Shown here: one piece after another, positions 10,131 to 19,753 of the stretch
Layout of the letters: the number at the start of each line of letters is the position of its first letter
How positions within the stretch are numbered: the first letter of the stretch is position 1
Origin: G039954875 sp039954875
GTDB taxonomy: Bacteria > Bacteroidota > Bacteroidia > Flavobacteriales > Blattabacteriaceae
NCBI GenBank assembly: GCA_039954875.1
Contig: CP157202.1
Span: 62,001-126,000, forward strand
Length of the DNA stretch: 64,000 bases
Direction of reading: 5' to 3'
Made by a program: the position numbers and the translations under genes
The notes under the pieces: model-generated
What the model saw: only the letters and a program-made list of their open reading frames with translations
The model's database searches: none
What the model was told of the DNA's origin: nothing

Positions 10131-11641
10131 AAATCCTCTCTTCTGAGCAAATTAGGCAAGCCGATCAATATACGATCATACATGAACCCATCACCTCGAT
10201 CGATTTGATGGAGCGGGCTGCCCGAGCCTGTTTCGACTGGATCGTTGCACGTTATGAGCCAGCAGAACAGCACTTCTTCATGCTGGTCGGTTTAGGTAAC
10301 AATGGTGGTGATGGTTTAGCCCTGGCACGGATGCTTCTCGAAGTTGGTGCCCAAGTGCGGGTTTGTATCGCCCGAGTCTCGGTCCATTGCGCTGAAGCGT
10401 TTCAAACCAATCTGGATCGGCTTGGGACGATGAATCGTTCGGTGAGTGAGTTGCACGAAGGGGATCCATTTCCTTCTCCCGATCAGGGAGGGATATTCAT
10501 CGATGCATTTTTCGGGGTGGGGCTTAGCCGTCCAGTGCAAGCTTATTGGGCCGATCTCGTCAACCATCTTAATGGACAATATCTCCATACCATTGCTATC
10601 GATATCCCTTCAGGTCTCTTTGCGGATAGGTCATCCGCAAATACTCAAGGCATCATCCGGGCCGACCATACTTTGAGTTTCGGGACGCTCAAACTTCCTT
10701 TTATGTTACCTGAATTTGCTGAATATATTGGTACTTGGCATTTAATTGATATCGGCTGGCCACCTCAGGCTTCTGAAAACTTGGATACGCCGTATATTTA
10801 TGTAGATGGCCCCTTGGTCCGATCGATATACAAGTTACGTAAAAAAAATTCGCATAAGGGGAGCTTCGGTCATGGTCTGATAATCGGAGGGAGTTATGGC
10901 ATGATTGGGGCAGTGGTGCTTAGTGCTCAGGGTTGTCTGCATAGCGGGATTGGAAAACTGAGCGTCTATACGCCTGCCTGTGGCTATCAAATTATGCAGT
11001 CGGTTGTACCTGAGGTGCTTGTGCTGACTGATGTGCAGATATACCATATTAGCCATATGCCCATAGACCTATCTATAGAAGCTGTAGGTATTGGACCGGG
11101 CCTAGGCAAAGACCCACAAACAGTGCAAGCACTCGAATGTTTTTTGTTCAACATACGTGTGCCCTTAGTTGTCGATGCCGATGCGCTTAATATATTATCT
11201 GATCATCCTCAATGGCTTTCAAAACTTTCAAAGGGTACGATTTTGACCCCACATCCCAAGGAGTTTTCTCGTTTGGTAGGCCGTTGGAAAAACGATGATC
11301 AAAAACTCGATATATTGAGGGGTTTTGCCATGACTCACGGATTTTATGTCGTACTTAAAGGGGCACATACCATTACGGCTACACCCGAAGGTCATTTTTT
11401 TTTCAACAGCACAGGTAATTCGGGTATGGCTACAGCCGGTAGTGGGGATGTGCTCACGGGGATCATTACGGGCTTGTTGGCTCAGGGTTATCTACCCAAG
11501 GAGGCTTGCATCTTAGGAGTCTATCTGCATGGCTTGGCTGGGGATATTGCTGTACAAAGCCAGAGTCAAGAAGCACTCATCGCAGGAGACATCGCAAAAT
11601 ACTTAGGTAGGGCTTATCAAGCTTTGATTTCCAAAGGATAG
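10127..11641 (+). CDS. nnr: Bifunctional NAD(P)H-hydrate epimerase / ADP-dependent NAD(P)H-hydrate dehydratase
   Basis: This fused enzyme repairs NADHX and NADPHX, the hydrated damaged forms of the cofactors. The N-terminal ~215 residues are the YjeF_N epimerase with GNNGGDG (57-63), DAFFGVGL and DIPSGL. The C-terminal half is the ribokinase-like dehydratase with SHKGSFGHGLIIGG, GPGLG, DADALN, TPHPKEF and the catalytic AGSGDVLTG (Asp441). At 504 residues it is full length. The ATG overlaps the stop of the dead proC. It converges with lnt downstream. The frame is intact although its upstream neighbours are destroyed, which suggests continuing selection. Confidence 0.96.
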   Translation: MKILSSEQIRQADQYTIIHEPITSIDLMERAARACFDWIVARYEPAEQHFFMLVGLGNNGGDGLALARMLLEVGAQVRVCIARVSVHCAEAFQTNLDRLGTMNRSVSELHEGDPFPSPDQGGIFIDAFFGVGLSRPVQAYWADLVNHLNGQYLHTIAIDIPSGLFADRSSANTQGIIRADHTLSFGTLKLPFMLPEFAEYIGTWHLIDIGWPPQASENLDTPYIYVDGPLVRSIYKLRKKNSHKGSFGHGLIIGGSYGMIGAVVLSAQGCLHSGIGKLSVYTPACGYQIMQSVVPEVLVLTDVQIYHISHMPIDLSIEAVGIGPGLGKDPQTVQALECFLFNIRVPLVVDADALNILSDHPQWLSKLSKGTILTPHPKEFSRLVGRWKNDDQKLDILRGFAMTHGFYVVLKGAHTITATPEGHFFFNSTGNSGMATAGSGDVLTGIITGLLAQGYLPKEACILGVYLHGLAGDIAVQSQSQEALIAGDIAKYLGRAYQALISKG

Positions 11642-11665
11642 TATTCTACTATATATTTCCAAATC

Positions 11666-13291
11666 TTATCTCTTCGCCATCAGTTGGTGTGCTAAGGCAT
11701 AGGCAAAGAGCACGCCGCCTAGCAGCAAAGCTATTCGTGCAATAACATCACCATAAAGTGTATAAAAGGTTTTCTCACTATTGGCTCGGATGCTTTGCCT
11801 CAAAGTACCTTCTTTACCATAAGGAAGACTCGCTATGATATCACCTCTCTGGTTGACGAAAGCTGAGACACCTATATTGCCTGCCCGTGCGATCGCTCTT
11901 CTGTTTTCGATAGCTCGCAGCCGGGCATAGGCCAAATGTTGTTTGTGACCATCGGAAGTGCCCCACCATCCATCATTGGTAAGGATACAGATGAATTGTG
12001 CTCCTTGTTGAATGAACTGACTGATGTATTCACCAAAAACAGATTCATAACAGATCACCGGAGCGGTTTTAATCTTCTTGCCGGGATGAGTCAGGACAGA
12101 GGGTTCATCTTGGGGAGTACGCCCTATGACCGTTCCCCCTAAATCGAATAATAAATTTCCGACCAAAGGCCTGAATATCTTTTTATATGGAAAGATCTCT
12201 ACACCCGGTACAAGTTTGGATTTATGATAATACTGAAAGGTATCAGTAGTATCGATCTGTACAGCCGAATTGAATACGTCAACCCAAAACTGACCTCCTG
12301 GGATCAATGAAGAGGTTTTGCTGGCAGTCTCTTTGTTGAGATAAACGGAAAACAATTCTAAACCCGAGATGAAGGCCGACTCAGGATATCTTTTCATATA
12401 ACTTTTGATCATCATTACATTACTGTCCTCTGCCAGACCTTGTAATAATATTGCGCCCTTGCCTGGTAGAGCTGTTTCGGGAGCCAAGACAAAAGCGGTT
12501 GTATTAGTGATCGAGCGCTCAGTCAGGTCAAGAAGTTGCTGTGTGAGCACCTTAGGTGGAGTCGAGTATTTAGCCGTATATGGATCGATATTGGGTTGTA
12601 GGATGACGAATTCAAAGCTAGGACCCTTTTCATTGTAGTTTGCATAGATCAAGTAAGAAATCAAGATGGGTAGCAGGATCATACCTGTATTCAAAATAAG
12701 GTTTTTGTAAAGATGATCCCAATTTCGGGTCTTTTGATACCGTTTAAGCATGTTGAAAAAACTCAAGTTTACAAGCCATATCCACAGAGACCCACCCAAG
12801 CTCCCTGTGTATTCGTACCATTGTATCCACTGTGGATGGTTAGCCAGACCATTGCCTAGGTTAAGCCATGGCCAGGCAAATTCCCATTCGAAATGAAGTT
12901 TTTCAAAAGAGAGCCATACGCAGAGGAGGAAGAGTTGCCCCAAACCTGTACCCAATCTTTTTTTAGCCCAGGTATACCATCGGAATAGGATGGCCATGAA
13001 CAACGAATTGCATATCACGGTCAGGAGATAGGCCTCCCACATATATGAGCCGTCACGATCTCGCACATAATGCAACCACCATATCGCTATAGCATTCCAT
13101 GAGAAGAATGCTAAATAAGCTGAGACAAAGACTAAAAGTCCACTGTATTTTCTGGGGGCCTCCCCTAATCGTTCTACTACCCACAAGAGCGGAACAAAGC
13201 CGATGAACAACAACCCTACTTGATCTCCTGCAGGCCAGGCTAAACCCAACGCTAGTCCTGTACATGTAGCAAGAAGAAGAAATTTTGTCAT
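11666..13291 (-). CDS. lnt: Apolipoprotein N-acyltransferase
   Basis: Lnt adds the third acyl chain to the N-terminal cysteine of lipoproteins in the inner membrane. About six hydrophobic segments fill the first ~220 residues, followed by a nitrilase-like domain with the expected triad: Glu in APETALPG, Lys in KSKLVPG and Cys in PVICYESVFGEYI; a last membrane helix lies at the C-terminus. I choose ATG 13291 (541 residues, MTKFLLLA) over an in-frame TTG at 13330 because a TAnnTTTG element lies between the two. It keeps acylated lipoproteins in play although several lipoprotein genes nearby are dead. Confidence 0.95.
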   Translation of the reverse strand: MTKFLLLATCTGLALGLAWPAGDQVGLLFIGFVPLLWVVERLGEAPRKYSGLLVFVSAYLAFFSWNAIAIWWLHYVRDRDGSYMWEAYLLTVICNSLFMAILFRWYTWAKKRLGTGLGQLFLLCVWLSFEKLHFEWEFAWPWLNLGNGLANHPQWIQWYEYTGSLGGSLWIWLVNLSFFNMLKRYQKTRNWDHLYKNLILNTGMILLPILISYLIYANYNEKGPSFEFVILQPNIDPYTAKYSTPPKVLTQQLLDLTERSITNTTAFVLAPETALPGKGAILLQGLAEDSNVMMIKSYMKRYPESAFISGLELFSVYLNKETASKTSSLIPGGQFWVDVFNSAVQIDTTDTFQYYHKSKLVPGVEIFPYKKIFRPLVGNLLFDLGGTVIGRTPQDEPSVLTHPGKKIKTAPVICYESVFGEYISQFIQQGAQFICILTNDGWWGTSDGHKQHLAYARLRAIENRRAIARAGNIGVSAFVNQRGDIIASLPYGKEGTLRQSIRANSEKTFYTLYGDVIARIALLLGGVLFAYALAHQLMAKR

Positions 13292-13305
13292 CGATCGATT
13301 TTGAG

Positions 13306-13313
13306 CAAATGTA
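13306..13313 (-). promoter_or_regulatory. Bacteroidota -7 promoter element of lnt
   Basis: The minus strand reads TACATTTG, matching TAnnTTTG, 14 bp upstream of the ATG at 13291. Its position inside the longer TTG-initiated frame argues that translation starts at 13291. Confidence 0.5.
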
Positions 13314-13379
13314 ATCAAAACCACTTGCAAGCGCTCCTTACAAAGGGTCTCCGTCTATGCAGGCAGATAAATGTTTTTC

Positions 13380-13740
13380 AATCAAGAAGAATATTTTTCT
13401 TATCCTCAGGCCTATGATGTATCCATTTAGATCTTGAAAATAAAAATAGGTCACGCCTTAATGATGAAATGAATCTTTAGCTATTTTCACAAAGGGGTGA
13501 AAATTCTCATCTGTGGCCTTGATATAATCAACTGCGAAATAAAACATCCTAAAACACTAAACGGCTGTGTATTTGAACACAAGTAACTATTTGCAAAGCC
13601 GCTTTTCATCATAAACTATTATAGTAAACTCTCCTTCAAAAAAGAGTATACGAATGTCATTGTCAGGATTGCCACTGGGAGGTGTTGTACTGAACCCGAG
13701 TTTTTTGTACTATGCTACCGGTCGTAATCGTATATGGGAC
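13380..13740 (-). pseudogene. Possible VOC (glyoxalase-like) family protein, decayed
   Basis: Translated on the minus strand in several frames, this stretch gives YKKLGFSTTPPSGNPDNDI, then FAVDYIKATDENFHPFVKIA, then TYFYFQDLNGYIIGL. The order resembles vicinal-oxygen-chelate proteins, whose end typically reads FKDPDGNxIEL after an F-V-D-D-x-D-A segment. Metal ligands cannot be judged and at least three frameshifts are needed, so the assignment is tentative. Confidence 0.4.
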
Positions 13741-13744
13741 ACCC

Positions 13745-14435
13745 ATACAAGGGCTAAAGACAAGGGGGTATATAAATTGATCTTTAGGTTAATTTTAAAA
13801 AAAATAATATTTAATATAATAATATAAAATATATATCGATATAAAAATTTAACTTTAACTTTAAAGCCATGATTTAAGATTTTAAGAAAAATATCTATAT
13901 TTGAAGAGAAAAGCCTTTTTTAGCAAAGAGTTTCTCCGTGTAAGACTATTAAAATTTCATAAATAAAATTGTACTCTTAGGTGTCGATATATGGCGATTC
14001 ACATCTCTGCAGCCCTGATCTATGTTGCTAGTGGTGCAATCATCGAAGGATCGCTTCGTAACTTGAGATCCAATTCAAAAGCACAAGTAGGGAATATCCT
14101 CAACAAATAGACACAATGCCTCAAAAGCAGCTGTATCTAAATATAAGTTCTGAGGTATTATACAAATAATTAGATGTAAAATAATTGATTGTGTATTTAA
14201 TAAACCATTCCCACCTCTCTTTATTTTCTTATTCTCGGGAAACTCCTCACTTCTACTAGGAAAAATCCTAGCCCAATTGTTCAAATGACAATCAGAATAA
14301 CTTTATACAAATCAGACAAGCCTGCGGGGGTAAGTTTTCTCGATTAAAGACATCTGTGATCAGAAGGGAGAAAATAAAAGAAAAAAATATTGTGTTTTAC
14401 ATACTCGAAAATTAATGGGACAAGCATGCTAATCT
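13745..14435. other. AT-rich gap with one unrecognised short frame
   Basis: The part from 13790 to 13930 is almost pure A/T. A 39-codon frame on the plus strand at 13991-14110 (MAIHISAALIYVASGAI...) is followed by a stop; I do not recognise it. Nothing else here supports a gene. It may be the left flank of the prophage remnant that starts near 14440. Confidence 0.35.
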
Positions 14436-14439
14436 ACCC

Positions 14440-15180
14440 TTACGCTACCATCCGCAATATGGGATTTTGTATCAATTGGCCTTGGATTGGGAAAAATTAC
14501 TATCTCGTGTCACTATCAATGCTTGGGAATACTTTGATGCTATCTTTGATCACATACTCAAAAAGCATTCTCGTTATGAGCCCGACTTTTTCGCATTTTC
14601 CCAAATGCGCATATAGTAACTTAAAAGGTCCGGTAATAATAGCTAGAATAAGGACACACTATGAAATGGTCTTACGCCCCTTTATAGAGTTTTACAGACC
14701 GGCTGGGCCGCCTTTTACCCTCTTTGATAGATCATTGATGAACGAATTTAGGATCAGCAAAATGTCGGTAGGGTTTGAGAAACAATTTCATTAATAATTA
14801 TTTGCGTACTCTGGCAGCCATTTGTAATGAAGTGGTCTTAAGGGGATCTACCCTCGATATGAGGGCCTTTAGAATGGTTATGCCCAAGCTCTAGAAAACC
14901 AAGGACAAATATATCTAGGCCGATGAAATGCTCTTTATTTTCAAAAGTATCCTGGTAGAAGGCTGTGGGAGAATTTTTAGTATATACTATCTGAGAAATT
15001 ATTTTTGCTGCGGTTCTTTCTTGGAGGGATATCTAGAATAGAACTTAGCTCATCATCGACACGATGAACACTTGATCAAATGCATGGTGAGATTTCAACG
15101 TTTCCAGGGGGCTGAGATCATAGATAATATTACCTCACATTACTTTGTGGGGAAAGTCGATCAGAAGGGGTATAAATAGC
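14440..15180 (+). pseudogene. Phage-type tyrosine integrase, decayed
   Basis: Joining frames gives the SAM-like core-binding domain of Bacteroidota integrases: THYEMVLRPFIEFYRPAG and FTLFDRSLMNEFRI (~14655-14760), then NNYLRTLAAICNEVVLRG (~14790-14845), then KTKDKYI and ADEMLFIFKSILVEG (~14895-14965). The catalytic domain is worse preserved; a segment YLRNYFCCGSFLGGI corresponds to the box carrying the first catalytic Arg, which is not readable. It stands at the left end of a run of phage genes (VRR-NUC, terminases), consistent with a prophage integrase. Confidence 0.7.
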
Positions 15181-15429
15181 CTTAAAGCGGATTTTATGAA
15201 GCATGACGATCCCATGGAAACAACATCTCAATTTAGGTCAAGAAAAAAAATATACTAATAATTATAAGATTATTTTTAATATTAATTAATCACTTAACCC
15301 TTATTTATGTGTATCTTTGTACTAAATTAAATATAGGAGGTTGGTATAGTAAATGCATTCAATAAATATTTAGCCTTGAGTAGCTATTGCATGTAGCCCG
15401 TCAGTCTTTGACTATTTCAATTTATAATA

Positions 15430-15688
15430 CCGGGAAGCTTTCTGTTTTTATGCTCATAATGAGGTTATAAAGACTCCCTTTGAAGGTTATATAGCCAAAA
15501 TTATGCGTTTAAGAGCAGACATTCTTGATCTGATCTTACCGATCTCTAGAGGAAAATATATCGGTTTAGGGATTGAACTTAAAATCAAACCCAATAAACT
15601 CATAGAAAATCAAAGTAGTGTAGGGGAAAAACTTCAAGAACAAGACTGGAAAGTACAAGTATATTATTATTTCTATCAGGTTAGATAA
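15430..15688 (+). pseudogene. VRR-NUC domain nuclease fragment (phage-derived)
   Basis: The frame from 15503 reads MRLRADILDLILPISRGKY then GIELKIKPNKLIENQ and a terminal segment DWKVQVYYYF. This matches the VRR-NUC fold, a PD-(D/E)XK-type nuclease common in phages: the family has RxGxPDLxLP, then the E-x-K pair (here ELK) and Q downstream. The usual G before the first D is altered (RADILD). Only ~60 codons remain open; upstream coding signal (EAFCFYAHNEVIKTP) is in another frame. Confidence 0.65.
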
Positions 15689-15689
15689 G

Positions 15690-16120
15690 TTATTGATAAA
15701 TATATAAAAAATAATATAATCATAGTAAAAAATAAATAAATAAATAAAATTTTACAAGAGGTCGAGATAAAAAGTCCTCTAAGAGGTATTTCGAAATAGA
15801 GTTCTATTCATTAAACTTTTCTTAATAAAATCTTATGTAATAGAGAGGGGTAAAATAACCACTATAAACAATCTTGATTGCATTAGAGATGAAGATTACA
15901 TGAAATAATTTAAATATTTTATCCATGAGCTAAAATCAGTAGGAAAATTTGCATATGTATTTAAGTATTATTTACTCAATAGGGATTGATTTCTTTAAAA
16001 AAAGATGAAAGTGTAATTTTTATTTTTTAATAAATATTATTTTAAATTTCAATAAAATGTTTGACTCTTAAGGAAACAAGAACGTCGAAAAGTGAACCAA
16101 GGAATTGGCTCTGGAATTTA
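15690..16120. other. AT-rich gap inside the prophage remnant
   Basis: No recognisable gene. The stretch is A+T rich with short frames only, such as a plus-strand piece reading IKSYVIERGKITTINN near 15825-15875 that I cannot assign. Confidence 0.35.
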
Positions 16121-16149
16121 TCTCATAGGTGATGAGAATAAATGTATAA

Positions 16150-16495
16150 GGGGGGTATTATTATTTCGATAAAGTTGCAGTGATGGCTATGGAGAAGATG
16201 AGAGAGAAAGATTCTGAGATATCTTGTCAAGAGAGATTTATCTGGAATTATCTCAACGAGAAGTTTAGTGATGATAAAAGTTGTTGCGAACTCTATAAAA
16301 AATGTAGAAACACTTCTTGAAGGTAAAATAGTGGAAGACCTCCTAATGGTAGAGATCAAAAGTACTCCTATAGCTATCTTTTATTTGAAGAATAAATTTG
16401 GCTATAAGGACAAGAGTGAGCAAGAGATCAAGTTAAAAAAAGGTTTAATTCCGATAGAAAAATGGTTAGAAACGGCAAGATATGATCCAGTTTAA
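16150..16495 (+). pseudogene. Phage terminase small-subunit-like protein, decayed
   Basis: Terminase small subunits recognise phage DNA for packaging. The plus strand encodes AMEKMREKDSEISCQERFIWNYLNE in pieces (~16180-16260), then after a frameshift a 75-codon frame (16268-16495) containing STPIAIFYLKNKFGYKDKS. The pattern T-x-x-I-F-x-L-K-N-x-x-G-[WY]-x-D-K-x-E is typical of small DNA-packaging proteins in Bacteroidota phages. The following gene is a terminase large subunit, which supports the call. Confidence 0.6.
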
Positions 16496-16539
16496 ACCTC
16501 TATACCGAGAATTTTAGAACACAAGCAAGCCCATCATCC

Positions 16540-17715
16540 TGCTTACGGGCGGCAGAGAGGTTCAAGAAAATCCTTTGCTATGGCTACTTTTTGTGAACGC
16601 TTGTCTTTTGAACAAGGCTATATGATATTGTTTACGCGCTACACGATAACCTCGGCAGAAATGTCCATTATCCCTGTCTGACTTTGTCAAAAAAAATCAC
16701 CTCGACGGCACCCAAAAGTATTTCGAGGTAACCAAAAAAGAGATTAAGAATAATTTTTTAGGGTCGCTGATTTTGTTCAGAGGGATCAAGACCTTCTCGG
16801 GGAACTAAAAGGCCTATTTAAAGTCTCTCGTGGGCTCTCTCGACTTTTGTAAGGGATGAGATGGAGGAGGGGAGTGAGCCAAGAAGACTTTGAGATCACG
16901 CGTTTAAGCATTAGGTATAAAAGGAACTAATAATCGAATGATTTTGCTGATGAATCTTAGCTATACCTTTCACTTTATCTATGGTAAATTATATCAAGGA
17001 TACTCATAAGCAAGTGGAGATAGACGGTTTCTCGTATAAATCTCCACGTACTCTGAAGTATGTCACATCTATACCGCTTATTTGAACAATAGGGGGAGTA
17101 CCTTTCGCAGGAGTTTTTGAAGGAAGTGGTCTACATTAAAAGGGAGCATCAAAGCAAATACGCCCACCTTATTATCGGGCAATGAAAAGACAAAGCCAAA
17201 GGGATGATTTTTGAACAATCGACAAGAAGGCGTCTTTGATTATTTTCTGTCTTACTGCTAAATACAAGACTACGGCTTTTCTATGGACCCACCACTCTGA
17301 TCAGAGTAATTGTGGATGAGAAGCGAAAGAGAGTTTATTTGCAGAAATGTTTTTACAAGAGGGCCTCTTTTGGGCACATTCGAAATCGCTCGATTGAACA
17401 AGGCCTATATCTAAAAAGATCCGAGGACTGTGTTGTAGGGGACAAGCACCTGATATGGGATTTGCGCAAAGAAAAGCGCTTAATATGGTTTCTGCAGAAA
17501 AAGGTCCCGGGAAGCATTACGGCAGGTATTTTAGCCTTGTAGGATTACACCATTATCGTAAGCTCTGATAGTCATCATGCTAAAGGGGGGGATTGAACAA
17601 TTATATCTGGAACGATAAAAAAGCGGCCTTTCCTACCGATGACTACAATCATATCATCGATCTGCTGAGATATGCTTTTAAAAGGCTTATCTCAAACTTA
17701 TAAAGGTTTACCATA
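16540..17715 (+). pseudogene. Phage terminase large subunit, decayed
   Basis: The large terminase is the ATPase-nuclease motor that packages phage DNA. The Walker A region is readable as GRQRGSRKSFAMATF (~16548-16590; family GGRGSGKS), then SFEQGYMILFTRYT. Further pieces are KYAHLIIGQ with DKAKGMIFE (~17155-17215), DEKRKRVYLQKCFYK of the nuclease domain (17315-17360), GSITAGILAL and DYTIIVSSDSH (~17510-17575), and finally a D-x-Y-x-H-x-I-D-x-x-R-Y-A-F-K-R segment (~17640-17690). Many stops and shifts intervene, one near a run of seven G at 17585-17591. Confidence 0.8.
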
Positions 17716-17721
17716 AGATGC

Positions 17722-17746
17722 AACGCTCAACTCCTGGGCGTTTTTT
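17722..17746 (+). terminator. Rho-independent terminator after the terminase remnant
   Basis: AACGCTC (17722-17728) pairs with GGGCGTT (17736-17742) to form a 7-bp stem with one G-U pair and a 7-base loop. It is followed by a run of T to 17746. It would end transcription from the phage genes. Confidence 0.55.
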
Positions 17747-17866
17747 AAAGCTAAAAAAATCGATAAAAAAATTTGATATCGATGTCCTTTACGAAAAGAC
17801 ATGTGCTCAAGAGAATAAAAATATTGAAGGCTATGCTAAGGAGTATGGAATGGATCGGATGCTTCG

Positions 17867-18470
17867 CTATGTCCGATGTGTGTTCTGAACAGCATCCACA
17901 ACGCAACAAATGTTACAATCTAACCCAGTATGAAAAATATAGTCCGTGATGAGAGGCGACTGTATGTGAGGATGGGCTGAAGCAATGCATAAAGTAATTC
18001 TGATTTCAGAACAAAAGTTCAATCCCAGCATCATGCTCAGTAGAATCAATTCTATGAGTCTTTTCGAGACAACGGCGCCTAAAGATAAGTCTACAGTCAC
18101 ATCATCTGATCCATAAAGTGCTGTACAACGGAAGAATTTCCCCGATCTTGGGACGAGGAAATTGCCCAGATAAGTGAGCCCCACAGCATAGAGTAAACAG
18201 CTCATAGTACGGCGTGTCTCATAGCCTCGGGAGCAAGTAACCCCAACGGATTGCTGCTATACTCACATAGGCTAATGAGCCCAGTAAGACTAACAAAAAG
18301 GATCAATGAAGATCAAGTTGCCTGATTAAAATCCATACTTTGTCAATCTCCTGTTGAGAAAAGGTAGATGAAAAGCAGAAGATCATCCCTGCAGTGATCA
18401 TGAATGAGATGTCGATCTTTAGGTATTTATTGATAAACTTTTTCAAAAGGTCATTTCAATAAATTGGTTT
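17867..18470 (-). pseudogene. Flippase-like / lysylphosphatidylglycerol-synthase-type membrane protein, decayed
   Basis: The minus strand encodes LLVLLGSLAYVSIAAIRWGY, then after a shift LTYLGNFLVPRSGKFFRC, ALYGSDDVTVDLSLGAVVSKR and LIELILLSMMLGL. This matches the UPF0104 / LPG_synthase_TM family of polytopic membrane proteins (family: RxxRW, GYxxNxxxPRxGExxR, V-x-x-E-R-x-x-D). Here the family E-R is K-R. Stops and shifts break it. It follows panC and panD on the same strand. Confidence 0.72.
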
Positions 18471-18476
18471 ACTCAT

Positions 18477-18782
18477 CGGAGAAGATAATCCGAGGTTTTA
18501 ACTTTTTAGCTACCTCAAAATACATACGATTATAAGAGAGTATGATGAAAACATTTCCTAATTGTACCTATCTGGCTAGGCCATTCGATACGAAATCCCC
18601 TGATCCACGTGCGCTTTATATTACGTAAGTAGAAAAATATACTCGGTTGTTTACATCGACCTTCTCACCCTGAATGCAGTTGGCTCCTTCTATCAAAGTA
18701 TCGTCTATGGTGATACTGCGAATGTAGTTGATGTCTACCTCATTCACATGTGTCCGATGGGCTTTTGACTTAAGAATTTCAT
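18477..18782 (-). pseudogene. panD: Aspartate 1-decarboxylase, decayed
   Basis: PanD makes beta-alanine for pantothenate and is a self-cleaving pyruvoyl enzyme. ATG 18782 lies 18 bp after the panC stop. After a one-base shift the frame reads ILKSKAHRTHVNEVDINYI, then RSITIDDTLIEGANCIQGEK and VYFSTYVI; the C-terminus in another frame is NRMYFEVAKKLKPRIIFSDE. The Gly-Ser processing site (family YxGSITID) reads RS, so the Gly needed for cleavage is gone too. Further frameshifts and missing residues in the GSGxxxxNGAAA region show it is dead. Confidence 0.86.
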
Positions 18783-18800
18783 TTTTTATAAGGTATAAAA

Positions 18801-19646
18801 TTAAGTTGGTTTGTGTAAAGGCAAATTGTCTATCAAACGGACCTCACTAGCAAAGGAAGCGATGAATGCCCTGTACTTTTTGGAAGTATCAAACGCTTGC
18901 ATGGGTTTGAGCGTCTCTTCATCAGCGATGACGAAGTATTCCAATCGTAAGGTTGACTTAGAAAAAATATACTCTACGTGACTTTGTATGGTATGGAATG
19001 TTCGTTGAGTAAACAATGCTTTAACCTGCAGGAGTGTTTGGTGAATACGTGGAGCCTCTTTTCTAAATTGAGGTGTCAAATTTAGATTGCGGGAACTCAT
19101 TGCCAAGCCGTCTTTCTCTCGGACGATGGGCAGTCCGATGATATTCACAGGGATTTTCAACAACCTTACTAATTCCTGAATGATGCACAGTTGCTGAAAA
19201 TCTTTCTCTCCAAAATAAGCATTGGTCGGTCTCACGATCTCAAACAAACGTTGGATTACCGTAGCCACTCCATCAAAATGCCCTGGACGGTGCGTTCCTT
19301 CCATCTGTTTGTCTACACCGCCGGGATTAAAACGTAAACGTGTTACGCCCTGAGGATAGATCTCGTTAATCGACGGTAAAAAACACAGATTACAACCCGT
19401 ATCCTCCAACCGATTCAGATCTTCCTCTATCGTACAGGGATATTTTTGCAGATCTTCTTGCCCGTAAAATTGAGTTGGGTTAACAAAAATGCTGCATACA
19501 GTGAGATCATTTTTCTCGATAGCACTTCGTACCAGAGATAAATGTCCTTGGTGTAAGGCGCCCATTGTTGGGACAAATCCCAAGGTTTTGGGTGTTTTTT
19601 GATCCAGGTATTTCCTGAGTTCCGAAATATAATTAAAAATTTGCAT
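18801..19646 (-). CDS. panC: Pantothenate synthetase
   Basis: PanC joins pantoate and beta-alanine with ATP to give pantothenate. The 281-residue frame has the nucleotidyltransferase HxGH signature in PTMGALHQGH (26-35), FVNPTQF, GEKDFQQL and KDGLAMSSRN (178-187), all as expected. It is divergent from the GT5-like gene (107 bp between the starts). The next gene, panD, is a pseudogene, so an intact PanC would need beta-alanine from another route or the host. Confidence 0.96.
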   Translation of the reverse strand: MQIFNYISELRKYLDQKTPKTLGFVPTMGALHQGHLSLVRSAIEKNDLTVCSIFVNPTQFYGQEDLQKYPCTIEEDLNRLEDTGCNLCFLPSINEIYPQGVTRLRFNPGGVDKQMEGTHRPGHFDGVATVIQRLFEIVRPTNAYFGEKDFQQLCIIQELVRLLKIPVNIIGLPIVREKDGLAMSSRNLNLTPQFRKEAPRIHQTLLQVKALFTQRTFHTIQSHVEYIFSKSTLRLEYFVIADEETLKPMQAFDTSKKYRAFIASFASEVRLIDNLPLHKPT

Positions 19647-19713
19647 AGAAAAATTAAATAAAATAAAACATATAAAATTATATGAGAATAAAAGAAAGTT
19701 GAATTATTTTCCG

Positions 19714-19721
19714 TACCTTTG
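19714..19721 (+). promoter_or_regulatory. Bacteroidota -7 promoter element of the GT5-like gene
   Basis: TACCTTTG matches TAnnTTTG and lies 32 bp upstream of the ATG at 19754. It is in the divergent panC intergenic region; I see no matching element facing panC. Confidence 0.5.
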
Positions 19722-19753
19722 TTTTTCTCATTATTATTAATCTTGTTCAACAA

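Noticed and set aside
11638..11652. Perfect small inverted repeat ATAGTA-TTC-TACTAT between converging nnr and lnt
   Set aside because: Six A/T-rich pairs without a U run are too weak to call a terminator.
16123..16359. Minus-strand 78-codon frame opposite the small terminase remnant
   Set aside because: It is antisense to sequence that matches a phage packaging family in the plus frames.
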